Positions 8,753-16,549 of a DNA stretch of 64,000 nt are shown here, piece by piece. The notes below the pieces were generated by a model, which was not told the DNA's origin, did no database searches, and saw only the letters and a program-made list of their open reading frames with translations. The stretch spans positions 24,787 through 88,786 of the forward strand of contig CATECQ010000019.1 in assembly GCA_949498985.1 (NCBI GenBank). The letters run 5' to 3'. A program made the position numbers and the translations under genes. The number at the start of each line of letters is the position of its first letter. The stretch's first letter is position 1. The DNA is from Glaciecola sp. HTCC2999 (lineage in GTDB: Bacteria; Pseudomonadota; Gammaproteobacteria; Enterobacterales; Alteromonadaceae).

Positions 8753-9577
8753 ATGCCTTACCCAGATTTACTTGCCATCGCTAAAGATGCCGCCAAACAA
8801 GCCGGCGCTGTTATTCTTGATATTTATGATAGTGGTGATTTTACTGAATACAGTAAAGATGATGCATCTCCCGTGACCAGTGCTGATTATAAAGCAAATG
8901 AAATTATTACCGCACTACTTGAACAACAGACGCCTGATATCCCAATCATGTCGGAAGAATCGGAACATTTATGCTTAGCGGATCGACAAGCATGGCCTCG
9001 TTATTGGCTGATTGATCCGATCGATGGTACACAAGAGTTCATTGCTCGAAGTGGTGATTTCGCTGTCAATATTGCACTGATTGAGAATAATCAACCCGTC
9101 ATTGGAGTCATTTATTGGCCTGCAGGTGAGAGCCTATATTATGCTTCTAAAGGCGCCGGTGCATTTAAATCCAGTGCCATTGGAGAACAACAGATCCAGG
9201 TAAAAGCGTTTGATGACCCCGAAAATGATCCTGTTGTTATCGCAATTAGTCGTCGTCAAAAACGAGAAAATGTCTTAAAACGTTTAGACCAAAACCGTAC
9301 CTACCAAACCTTACCTGCAGGTAGTTGCTCACTAAAAGCATGCTTCATTGCCGAAGGAAAAGCCGACTTTTTCATGCGCTTAGGGATTACTGGGGAATGG
9401 GACACAGGAGCATCACAATGTATTGTCTCAGAAGCAGGAGGTTTAATTCGCTCAGTCGATTTTGAACCGATGTCTTATAACGAGCGTGAATCTTTAGAAA
9501 ATCCTAATTTTGTCATATTAGGTGATCAAGCAGTAGACTGGGAAGAACTTGTTAATTACTATGTAGAAGAATGCTAA
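8753..9577 (+). CDS. cysQ: 3'(2'),5'-bisphosphate nucleotidase CysQ
   Basis: Inositol-monophosphatase-fold enzyme that removes 3'-phosphoadenosine 5'-phosphate, the by-product of sulfate assimilation. Metal-binding motifs are MSEESEH (first Glu), DPIDGTQEF and EWDTGASQCIVSEAGG. The ATG at 8753 (274 residues) has AGGA seven bases upstream and starts like other CysQ proteins; an upstream extension would overlap nudE. It ends exactly where the convergent yheU stop begins. The order nudE-cysQ is widespread in gammaproteobacteria. Confidence 0.95.
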   Translation: MPYPDLLAIAKDAAKQAGAVILDIYDSGDFTEYSKDDASPVTSADYKANEIITALLEQQTPDIPIMSEESEHLCLADRQAWPRYWLIDPIDGTQEFIARSGDFAVNIALIENNQPVIGVIYWPAGESLYYASKGAGAFKSSAIGEQQIQVKAFDDPENDPVVIAISRRQKRENVLKRLDQNRTYQTLPAGSCSLKACFIAEGKADFFMRLGITGEWDTGASQCIVSEAGGLIRSVDFEPMSYNERESLENPNFVILGDQAVDWEELVNYYVEEC

Positions 9578-9808
9578 TCAAGGTTCAAACTCTTCCTTAA
9601 AGCTCTGTGCATCGACGATATCAATACTTTCATACAACTCGGAGTAGATTAATAGCGCTTCGCCACTGCGAAGCTTTTCAAGTACCTGCTCTACTTTTTC
9701 CTCCGTTGAAAATTCTTGCTCACCATAGTCAGTTCCCTCTCGCAAAACAAAAGACTCGGCAACGTTATACAACACATCTTTTGTTAGCTCATTAATAGGA
9801 ATGATCAT
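9578..9808 (-). CDS. yheU: YheU family protein (UPF0270)
   Basis: A 76-residue acidic cytoplasmic protein of the UPF0270/YheU family; function unknown. The segment ESFVLREGTDYGE followed by EKVEQVLEKLRSGEALLIYSE matches the E. coli family member closely. It overlaps the yheT stop by four bases and is the last gene of the minus-strand run yheS-TIGR02444-yheT-yheU. Confidence 0.93.
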   Translation of the reverse strand: MIIPINELTKDVLYNVAESFVLREGTDYGEQEFSTEEKVEQVLEKLRSGEALLIYSELYESIDIVDAQSFKEEFEP

Positions 9809-10806
9809 CGCTTTAGCTGCTCATCAATAAATGCAACAATACGTCTACCTAACCAGGTTGTCGTTGCCCATGGCATACCTTGCGCAAACCCCACATGGCC
9901 TCCCCTTGGACTAAATTCATAAGCCACTTTATCTGATAGTGCTTGTGTAGTAGGTACCACACTTTGATTCATGAAAGGGTCATCTAATGCATGGAGTACT
10001 AACGTAGGGACAGTAATATGTTTAAGAAACTGCATACCTGAGCACTTTTGATAATAATCTTGGGCACTGGCGTAACCATGCAATGGCGCTGTCACGTTTT
10101 CATCAAACTGATCAAAAGTGGTTAAATTATCAATTTGAGCTTCATCAATTCTGACTTTGCCCGAATAATCGAGCATGCTGAATTTTTGCTTCAAGTTCGC
10201 ACGCATACTGTTTAACAGCTTATATTGATATATTTTGGAGAAACCTTCCGCAATCGCTTTTGCGCATTCATCTAAGCGTAATGGTGCTGAAACACTCACA
10301 CATGCAGACAGTGGATTGTTTATCTGAGTCTCACCTGCTAATTTCATAAGCATATTGCCACCTAACGAATACCCAACTCCCACTAAGGGGACATTAGGAA
10401 AACGCTGTTGAACATGTCCTATGGTATGTAAAGGATCACTGGTTTCGCCACTGTGATAAGCGCGATGAGTTCGATTAGGCATACCACTGCAGCCACGAAA
10501 ATGCATTAATACCACCTGCCAAGGCTTATCCAATGAACTGTGTAACATATCTTGTATGTAATGTGAGTCTTTTGACCCTTCTAACCCGTGAAATAGGATG
10601 ATAACCGCCTCTACATTCTCAGGCTTCGGCCCCCAAGCTAGATCAACAAAATCCTTGTCAGGCGTTTCAAGTCGCTCTAAGTGAGTATCTACCCACTGAC
10701 GACGACCAAAAAAACGCGGCCAAATAGTTTGTAGATGAGGATTTCGACACCAAGCAGGAGCTGAGTATTGAGCTAAAGTCTTTTGACCAAATTGAGTCGT
10801 AAACAC
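9805..10806 (-). CDS. yheT: YheT family alpha/beta hydrolase
   Basis: Alpha/beta-hydrolase of the YheT/ABHD1-3 family, 333 residues. Nucleophile S147 lies in GVGYSLGGNML, the acid is in LHALDDPFM and the histidine in RGGHVGF; the family N-terminal text WCRNPHLQTIWPRFF is present. The substrate is unknown, with esterase or lipase activity presumed. It starts with GTG, whose last base overlaps the stop of the upstream gene, so it is translationally coupled in the yheS run. Confidence 0.93.
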   Translation of the reverse strand: MFTTQFGQKTLAQYSAPAWCRNPHLQTIWPRFFGRRQWVDTHLERLETPDKDFVDLAWGPKPENVEAVIILFHGLEGSKDSHYIQDMLHSSLDKPWQVVLMHFRGCSGMPNRTHRAYHSGETSDPLHTIGHVQQRFPNVPLVGVGYSLGGNMLMKLAGETQINNPLSACVSVSAPLRLDECAKAIAEGFSKIYQYKLLNSMRANLKQKFSMLDYSGKVRIDEAQIDNLTTFDQFDENVTAPLHGYASAQDYYQKCSGMQFLKHITVPTLVLHALDDPFMNQSVVPTTQALSDKVAYEFSPRGGHVGFAQGMPWATTTWLGRRIVAFIDEQLKR

Positions 10807-11357
10807 TAGTTATTCTCGTTAAGTCGTTGAGTAATTTTGTCGATATGGACCCTCGCAGCATCTTTCAAGGCAATACCCGATAGACATGTATCAATATGAT
10901 GTGTCATATATGCATGACAATTTTCCTGCGCTGGCACAACGACCTGTTGTGATGATTTAATTGAATTCACAATTGACTGGACATCAACCACACGTTCGAG
11001 CAAAGACTCAATCAACAAAGATTGCTGGCGTTTTTCTGCTATCAATTCATCATGTAAAGCTTGTTGATATGCGTCTTTTTCGGACTTTAATATCATTCTT
11101 CGCAATGCTCTCAAGGGCGCAACATCGTTAGCGTGACTGGCATCTAAACTCAACTGAATATCTATCCACATAGCGTGATTCAACTTGATGCAACGCACAT
11201 CACACCAAATTGCAAATAGCACGCCATTAACGTGGCCATGAAAAATATCTTGCCAATCAAGCAGTAATGACTGCAGACCTGCTAAGGCATAAATTTCTCC
11301 AGACATCGTCCATAAATCATCAGCTAATAAGGTTTTAGCTACCGGTGGATGTATCAT
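10806..11357 (-). CDS. TIGR02444 family protein (DUF2390)
   Basis: A 183-residue cytoplasmic protein resembling the TIGR02444/DUF2390 family of unknown function, which commonly sits between yheS and yheT in marine gammaproteobacteria. It is largely helical, with N-terminal text LWTMSGEIYALAGLQSLLLD typical of the family. It overlaps yheS by four bases (ATGA) and yheT by one base. Identification rests on this text and the context. Confidence 0.78.
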   Translation of the reverse strand: MIHPPVAKTLLADDLWTMSGEIYALAGLQSLLLDWQDIFHGHVNGVLFAIWCDVRCIKLNHAMWIDIQLSLDASHANDVAPLRALRRMILKSEKDAYQQALHDELIAEKRQQSLLIESLLERVVDVQSIVNSIKSSQQVVVPAQENCHAYMTHHIDTCLSGIALKDAARVHIDKITQRLNENN

Positions 11358-13309
11358 GAAACAGCCATTTGCTCATGAAACTGTGTTTGCGCTAACTCTA
11401 GCGCTTCTTGTGCTTCACACCACTGTTCTTCAGCTGCGTCATGGCATTGTGTGAGCTTTGCTTGCTCGGCTAAATATTCCGTTAACTGGGCTTTGTTTGC
11501 AGTATCATAGATGGCGCTTTCACTTAATGCTGCTTCCACTTCAGATAATCGAGACTGAGCGTTTTCCATTATTTTTTCACTTTGTGTGATTTGCTGACGT
11601 AATTTAGCGGTTGCTTGTCGAAACTCTGCCTCTAAACGCTTCTGAGCTTTTCGATCTAGCGATGAACCGTTACCAGTAATATTTGATTGCGATTGCTTTT
11701 CTGCAGATGCTTGAGCTTGCTCTATCTGACGATCTTTCTTTGTTTCATTTAACACCCACTTAGTATAATCCTCCAAATCACCACTAAACATAGCGACTTG
11801 TCCTGCATCAACTAAGTAAAAATCTTCACACACTGCTCCGAGTAAGGTCCGATCATGCGATACTAAAACCATTGCGCCAGTAAAACCTTGTAACGCAAAA
11901 TTCAATGCATCGCGCATTTCTAAATCAAGGTGGTTAGTTGGTTCATCTAGAAGCAGTAAATTGGGCTTTTGATAAACGATTAAAGCTAAAACTAATCTTG
12001 CTTTTTCACCACCAGACATAGGTTTTACAATAGCAGTGGCTTCGTCACCTTGGAAACCAAAACCGCCTAAATAATCTCGCAGTGCTTGCTCAGTAGCAAA
12101 TTTGTCTAAACGCTGCAGGTGAAGTAATGGCGTCGCTTCCATATCCAGCGTATCGACTTGATGTTGTGCAAAATATCCAATATCCAAGCCCTGAGATGTC
12201 ATATATTCGCCGCTTATCGGTGGATGAGCTTGGGCCAATAACTTAATCAATGTCGACTTACCCGCACCATTTCGACCCAATAAGCCGATACGACTGCCCG
12301 GAACGAGATTCAATTTTACTTCATGTAAAATAACAGTCTCGCCATAGCCAACTTTGACCTTTTCCATAGACACTAATGGGTTGGGTAATTTTGCAGGGGG
12401 CAAAAATTCAAAACTAAAGACACTTTGAGCATGCACAGGCGCTAGCTCTTGCATTTTTTCTAATTGTTTAATCCGGCTTTGCGCTTGTTTAGCTTTGCTA
12501 GCCTTTGCTTTAAAACGATCGATAAAAGATTGCAGATGCGCTGTTTTGACTTGTTGCTTATCGTATTCTAATTGCTGTAAACGTAACCGTTCTGCGCGCT
12601 GACGTTGATAACTATTATAATTGCCTTTGTAAGCAATCAGTTGGGAAGATTCAAAAGATAATACGTGTTGAGCAATCGCATCGATAAACGATTTATCATG
12701 TGAGATGAGTAATAGAGTGCCTGGATATTTTTGTAGCCATTTTTCTAACCAAATCACAGCATCCAAATCTAAGTGGTTCGTTGGCTCATCAAGTAACAAA
12801 ACATCCGAAGGACATAATAAGGCCTGTGCTAGATTCAAACGCATTCGCCACCCACCAGAAAAATCGCTCACCGGACGCTGCAAGGCCTCATTACTAAATC
12901 CCAATCCGGCTAAAATCGTAGCGGCTCGCGCGTTGACATCATACGCGCCCGCATCTTGCAATTGAGCATGCAATTGCCCAATGAGCTCACCTTCCTCTGC
13001 CTGTTCGGCCTCTTTGAGTTGATGTTGTAATGCCTTTAAATGTTTATCACCACTGATAACATATTCAATAGCAGGCGCTTCTGAGTTGGGGGTATGCTGC
13101 GCCACCGCAACCATTTTCCATTCTTTAGGGATATGATAAGCACCAGTCTCTAAGCTTAGTTGATGTTGTAATAGCGCAAATAAACTCGATTTACCACAGC
13201 CATTTGCCCCAATAATTGCACATTTTTGCCCCGGATAAATATCCACACTACTCGGCTCTAATAGCGTTTTGGTTCCTCGCATGAATGAAATATTGGAAAG
13301 CTTGATCAT
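11354..13309 (-). CDS. yheS: ABC-F family ATPase YheS
   Basis: ABC-F protein with two ATPase domains and no membrane segments, a family that acts on ribosomes to modulate elongation or rescue stalls. The first domain (about residues 1-250) has Walker A GANGCGKSS and signature FSGGWRMR, with Walker B LLLDEPTNHLD; the linker carries basic helices (KAKASKAKQAQSRIKQLEK); the second domain (about 315-530) has GRNGAGKSTL, SGGEKARL and LLLDEPTNHLD. A C-terminal coiled coil follows (about 540-651, rich in Gln/Ala/Glu). It heads the run continuing with TIGR02444, yheT and yheU. Confidence 0.95.
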   Translation of the reverse strand: MIKLSNISFMRGTKTLLEPSSVDIYPGQKCAIIGANGCGKSSLFALLQHQLSLETGAYHIPKEWKMVAVAQHTPNSEAPAIEYVISGDKHLKALQHQLKEAEQAEEGELIGQLHAQLQDAGAYDVNARAATILAGLGFSNEALQRPVSDFSGGWRMRLNLAQALLCPSDVLLLDEPTNHLDLDAVIWLEKWLQKYPGTLLLISHDKSFIDAIAQHVLSFESSQLIAYKGNYNSYQRQRAERLRLQQLEYDKQQVKTAHLQSFIDRFKAKASKAKQAQSRIKQLEKMQELAPVHAQSVFSFEFLPPAKLPNPLVSMEKVKVGYGETVILHEVKLNLVPGSRIGLLGRNGAGKSTLIKLLAQAHPPISGEYMTSQGLDIGYFAQHQVDTLDMEATPLLHLQRLDKFATEQALRDYLGGFGFQGDEATAIVKPMSGGEKARLVLALIVYQKPNLLLLDEPTNHLDLEMRDALNFALQGFTGAMVLVSHDRTLLGAVCEDFYLVDAGQVAMFSGDLEDYTKWVLNETKKDRQIEQAQASAEKQSQSNITGNGSSLDRKAQKRLEAEFRQATAKLRQQITQSEKIMENAQSRLSEVEAALSESAIYDTANKAQLTEYLAEQAKLTQCHDAAEEQWCEAQEALELAQTQFHEQMAVS

Positions 13310-13424
13310 AACTGGATATTTACCTGTGACTTTTACAGGACGAATTATATCACTAATCTATGAATGAAAAATGATCAGAATTTAATTTCCTGTTAACCCA
13401 ATGGGCGCAAACTAACGTATGTAA

Positions 13425-13453
13425 GTGTCACTAATATCAATTTTACGTATAAT
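13425..13453 (+). promoter_or_regulatory. Candidate yheV promoter
   Basis: GTGTCA, a 17-base spacer and a perfect TATAAT (13448-13453) preceded by ACG. It lies 50 bases upstream of the yheV start. Confidence 0.45.
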
Positions 13454-13503
13454 ACCACAGCAAATCACAGCCCTTTTACCGTTCTTAATAAAGAGTAATT
13501 ACC

Positions 13504-13707
13504 ATGAGTAACAAACAACGCAAACGTTTTATCGCTGGGGCGACTTGCCCACAATGCCGTTCAGTCGATTCAATTATGCTGTATTTTGAAAACAATGTTG
13601 AAAAACTACAATGCGTGAAATGTGATTACAAAGATGTACAATCCAAAACAGATGTGTCTGATCAAGTTGCCAGTAACGCGGATGTCATAGGCGTATTCAA
13701 GCCATAA
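13504..13707 (+). CDS. yheV: YheV family zinc-ribbon protein
   Basis: A 67-residue protein with one zinc ribbon formed by CPQC and CVKC, the pattern of the YheV family; function unknown. The start MSNKQRKRFIAGATCPQC matches the family N-terminus. It is transcribed away from yheS and is followed by a strong terminator, so it is probably monocistronic. Confidence 0.92.
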   Translation: MSNKQRKRFIAGATCPQCRSVDSIMLYFENNVEKLQCVKCDYKDVQSKTDVSDQVASNADVIGVFKP

Positions 13708-13741
13708 ATATTGTCAAACACAGTGCTTTATTGTTCGATTC

Positions 13742-13765
13742 AGGCCACTTTCAGTGGCCTTTTTT
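13742..13765 (+). terminator. Rho-independent terminator of yheV
   Basis: Perfect 8-bp stem aggccact/agtggcct, 3-base loop and T5 tail, 35 bases after the yheV stop. Confidence 0.9.
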
Positions 13766-13886
13766 ATGCATTAAAAAAACGATTAATACTTTGTGTTTTC
13801 AGTCAAATAGGACTAATCTAATTAATGTAATTAACAAATTATTTACATGTATCGTTTAAACAATATCAATAAAAGGATCGACCTGT

Positions 13887-14120
13887 ATGCCCTTTAATCC
13901 TGAACTTACCGCCGAACTCAACCTTATTTTAAAATTTCCAAGTAACAGTCTCATGCAAGGTCTTAAAATCCATCAAGATGCAGACCCAGAGATAATTAAA
14001 GCAGGTAAACGATTGTTTGATAAAGGTATCGTAACTCAGCCCGATGGGGGATATTTGACCAATCTAGGATATGACTTGGCTGAACACGCTAAAGTCATTC
14101 AATCTGCATTGAGCCACTAA
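13887..14120 (+). CDS. TIGR02647 family protein
   Basis: A 77-residue protein of the TIGR02647 family, unknown function, found singly in many marine gammaproteobacteria. The family text GLKIHQDADPEIIKAGKRLF and TQPDGGYLTNLG is visible. AAAGGA lies upstream of the ATG. It has its own leader after the yheV terminator and converges on slyX. Confidence 0.85.
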   Translation: MPFNPELTAELNLILKFPSNSLMQGLKIHQDADPEIIKAGKRLFDKGIVTQPDGGYLTNLGYDLAEHAKVIQSALSH

Positions 14121-14147
14121 ACCGATAACAATCCACAAATATGAAGA

Positions 14148-14390
14148 TTAATAATGCGGTGGTGGTGTTTCTTCTTCTGGTGAAGCCACATTAGATGGCT
14201 GCATTGATTTTAAGCGCTCGACCATATGATTCATTTTAAACGTCATTTGTGCAATTTGCTGTTGTTGCTGTGCAATTGAATCATTCAACGATTCGATCGT
14301 GTCGTCTTGGAAAGCAACTTTTGTTTCCAAGTTTTCAACACGGGCGTGCAAGTCTTCGACTAATTCTGATGTGTGCTTTAATGATGACAT
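14148..14390 (-). CDS. slyX: SlyX family protein
   Basis: An 80-residue coiled-coil protein of the SlyX family; function unresolved. Heptad-rich helices (ELVEDLHARVENLETKVAFQ, then SLNDSIAQQQQQIAQM) end in the conserved C-terminal motif PPPHY, which is diagnostic. In gammaproteobacteria slyX typically lies next to an FKBP gene, as here, where it is divergent from the isomerase gene. Confidence 0.94.
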   Translation of the reverse strand: MSSLKHTSELVEDLHARVENLETKVAFQDDTIESLNDSIAQQQQQIAQMTFKMNHMVERLKSMQPSNVASPEEETPPPHY

Positions 14391-14495
14391 GAAAATATGC
14401 TCGTTACTGAATAAAAGAAAACCATTTTACCATGCCTAATGATAGAGTTAATCATCTTTATAGCGTAAACCGACGCTTTAAATAAAAATAACAAA

Positions 14496-14511
14496 AACCG
14501 TTTGAACGGTT
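14496..14511. repeat. 16-bp dyad upstream of fkpA
   Basis: Inverted repeat AACCGTT-TG-AACGGTT in the slyX/fkpA intergenic region, 91 bases before the fkpA ATG. It has no T-run and so is more operator-like than terminator-like; no regulator is assigned. Confidence 0.4.
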
Positions 14512-14601
14512 GGAAAATGAAACGATTTAAAGTAGATTGCATTAGGTCAAATTAATGAATGCATGTTTAAGCATCTACTAGCATAACGGAGAATTAATAT
14601 A

Positions 14602-15360
14602 ATGAAACAGTCTTTAGCTGCAATTGCAGTATTATCAGTCTTGGGATTAACTGCCTGCGGCGAGAAAAGTGAAGAAACACAATCAACAACCACGGCAACA
14701 TCTGCAGCTGAACTAGACACCCCTATTTCACGTCAGTCATATTCCATTGGGGCAAGCATGGGTTCTTTTGCTTTAAATCGTCAAGAACAGCTTGAAGGTT
14801 TAGATATGGCTTTAGACATGGAAATAGTTCGTAAAGGTTTTAATGATGCCTTAAATGGCGAGCCTGCGATGAGCATGGAAGAAATGCAAACTATCATCCG
14901 TAATTCTGACCAAGAAGTACGAGCAAAACAAGAAGCCATGGCTAAGCAAGATGCAGAAAAAAATATTGCCGCTGGCCAAGCCTACCTAGTTCAAAATGCC
15001 GAAAAAGAAGGTGTTACAGTTACTGAGTCAGGTTTACAGTATGAGGTAATGGTCGAAGGGACAGGTGCAAAACCTGCAGCCACAGATATTGTAAAGGTGC
15101 ATTACAAAGGTACATTAATTGACGGTACCGAGTTTGATTCATCATATTCACGCGGTGAACCGGCTGAATTCCCACTTAATCGTGTTATTCCTGGTTGGAC
15201 TGAAGGTGTTCAGTTAATGAGTGAAGGCAGCAAATTTAAGTTTGTTATTCCAGCAGAACTAGCTTATGGTGAACGCGCTACTGGTTCCATCACGCCTAAC
15301 TCAACACTTATTTTTGAGGTTGAACTACTTGACATTCTTAATGATGAAGCTGAAAAATAA
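14602..15360 (+). CDS. fkpA: FKBP-type peptidyl-prolyl isomerase, lipoprotein (FkpA-like)
   Basis: Periplasmic prolyl isomerase and chaperone of the FkpA/Mip class. The N-terminus is a lipoprotein signal with lipobox GLTAC, so the mature protein should start at Cys19 and, with Gly at +2, be sorted to the outer membrane; E. coli FkpA is soluble. A helical dimerisation domain occupies about residues 35-135, and the FKBP fold about 145-248 (VHYKGTLIDGTEFDSSY, VIPGWTEGVQLM, YGERATGSITPNSTLIFEVEL). The gene has its own terminator. The symbol follows the family; strict orthology to E. coli fkpA is likely but not proven. Confidence 0.9.
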   Translation: MKQSLAAIAVLSVLGLTACGEKSEETQSTTTATSAAELDTPISRQSYSIGASMGSFALNRQEQLEGLDMALDMEIVRKGFNDALNGEPAMSMEEMQTIIRNSDQEVRAKQEAMAKQDAEKNIAAGQAYLVQNAEKEGVTVTESGLQYEVMVEGTGAKPAATDIVKVHYKGTLIDGTEFDSSYSRGEPAEFPLNRVIPGWTEGVQLMSEGSKFKFVIPAELAYGERATGSITPNSTLIFEVELLDILNDEAEK

Positions 15361-15382
15361 GCTTATCTAGAGTCACCCGACA

Positions 15383-15408
15383 AAACCCGCTTTTAGGCGG
15401 GTTTTTTT
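15383..15408 (+). terminator. Rho-independent terminator of the FKBP gene
   Basis: Stem aaacccgc/gcgggttt with a 6-base loop and a T-run, 22 bases after the stop codon. Confidence 0.9.
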
Positions 15409-15435
15409 ATACATTACATGATTAATTTGCATGAG

Positions 15436-15921
15436 TTAATCAATAAGACTCACTTGCAGTGAGACGATTTTTTCAGGATGGTGCATTAACGTCGAGACTT
15501 CTTGAAAACCCCATGAACGATGGAAGTGTAATGACGGTTCATTCGGTGGAGCAATATCTATTTCTGCGCATAATTGGTGAATGTGGTTTTGTTTTGCATC
15601 GTTGATAAGGTGCTGATAAAGAGTCTGTCCAAGTTTCTGCCCACGGTAATCCGCGTGTACGACGACCCTATCAATATAATAAAAATCACTATAATGCGTA
15701 TCAAACCATTGGTAGTTAATACTGCTGTATTCACTCTTTGGCCCCAACACAACGAGAAAGGCTGCAACTACACCTTCTATCTCTATGACAGTCTTTAAAA
15801 TGGCTTGTTCAAGTAATTTGATCAATTGTGTGCCATTGAGCGGACTGAGTACGGTGACTGATGCAAGATTTAGAGCCAGAATGCTATCATGATCTGAAGG
15901 CTGTATTGGACGGATATGCAT
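15436..15921 (-). CDS. GNAT family acetyltransferase
   Basis: A 161-residue GNAT acyltransferase. Motif A for acetyl-CoA is IDRVVVHADYRGQKLGQTLY (RGQKLG corresponds to the R/Q-x-x-G-x-G/A loop), followed by LCAEIDIAPPNEPSLHFHRSWGF, the usual motif B. The substrate is unknown. It lies 22 bases downstream of greB on the same strand and is probably cotranscribed with it. Confidence 0.88.
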   Translation of the reverse strand: MHIRPIQPSDHDSILALNLASVTVLSPLNGTQLIKLLEQAILKTVIEIEGVVAAFLVVLGPKSEYSSINYQWFDTHYSDFYYIDRVVVHADYRGQKLGQTLYQHLINDAKQNHIHQLCAEIDIAPPNEPSLHFHRSWGFQEVSTLMHHPEKIVSLQVSLID

Positions 15922-15943
15922 GGATTATACTCGCTTAGTTTGC

Positions 15944-16423
15944 TTAATTATCATACTCAATGGCCATAATCGTATAATAGATTGGGCCATCTGGCATACT
16001 CACCATTACCTCGTCATCAACACATTTACCCACCATCGCACGCGCTAGAGGAGAATCAATAGAGCATGGTGCAGTATGTTTATAAATCTCATCAGAGCCA
16101 ACGATTTGAATTTTTTTGACTTCGCCATCTTCATTTTCAATCGTCACCCACGCACCAAAATAAACTTTACCTGCTTGTTCAGGAGAAGGTGCAACAACAG
16201 TGAGTGTTTCCATCCTTTTACGTAAAAAACGGACCCGACTATGAATTTGACGTAAACGACGCTTATTCGTTTGATAGTCAGCATTATCGGAACGATCTCC
16301 TAGGCCAGCAGCCCATGTTACTTTCTTGGTGATTTCATGACGTTCTACACGCCACAAATAATTCTCTTCCTCTTTGAGTAAGCGATAGCCATTAGGCGTA
16401 ATGAGATTGGCTTTTTGAGTCAT
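15944..16423 (-). CDS. greB: Transcription elongation factor GreB
   Basis: GreB binds the RNA polymerase secondary channel and stimulates transcript cleavage in backtracked complexes. The N-terminal coiled coil carries the acidic tip in GLGDRSDNADYQTNKRRLRQI (two Asp at the loop) and the C-terminal FKBP-like domain contains FGAWVTIENEDGE and the family text LARAMVGKCVDDEV. At 159 residues it matches GreB rather than GreA by these signatures. It is divergent from tex, a conserved arrangement. Confidence 0.95.
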   Translation of the reverse strand: MTQKANLITPNGYRLLKEEENYLWRVERHEITKKVTWAAGLGDRSDNADYQTNKRRLRQIHSRVRFLRKRMETLTVVAPSPEQAGKVYFGAWVTIENEDGEVKKIQIVGSDEIYKHTAPCSIDSPLARAMVGKCVDDEVMVSMPDGPIYYTIMAIEYDN

Positions 16424-16487
16424 ATTACATTCAAGATAACACTAATTGTGAAGATAATATCATACAATAAATTTTCCATGTTAATGG

Positions 16488-16517
16488 TTGTTACCCACAA
16501 TAGGCTTCACGTATAAT
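16488..16517 (+). promoter_or_regulatory. Candidate tex promoter
   Basis: TTGTTA, an 18-base spacer and perfect TATAAT (16512-16517), 33 bases before the tex ATG. The -10 is again preceded by ACG. Confidence 0.5.
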
Positions 16518-16549
16518 CTCATCTTTGCTTATCATCGACATTTCCCATT

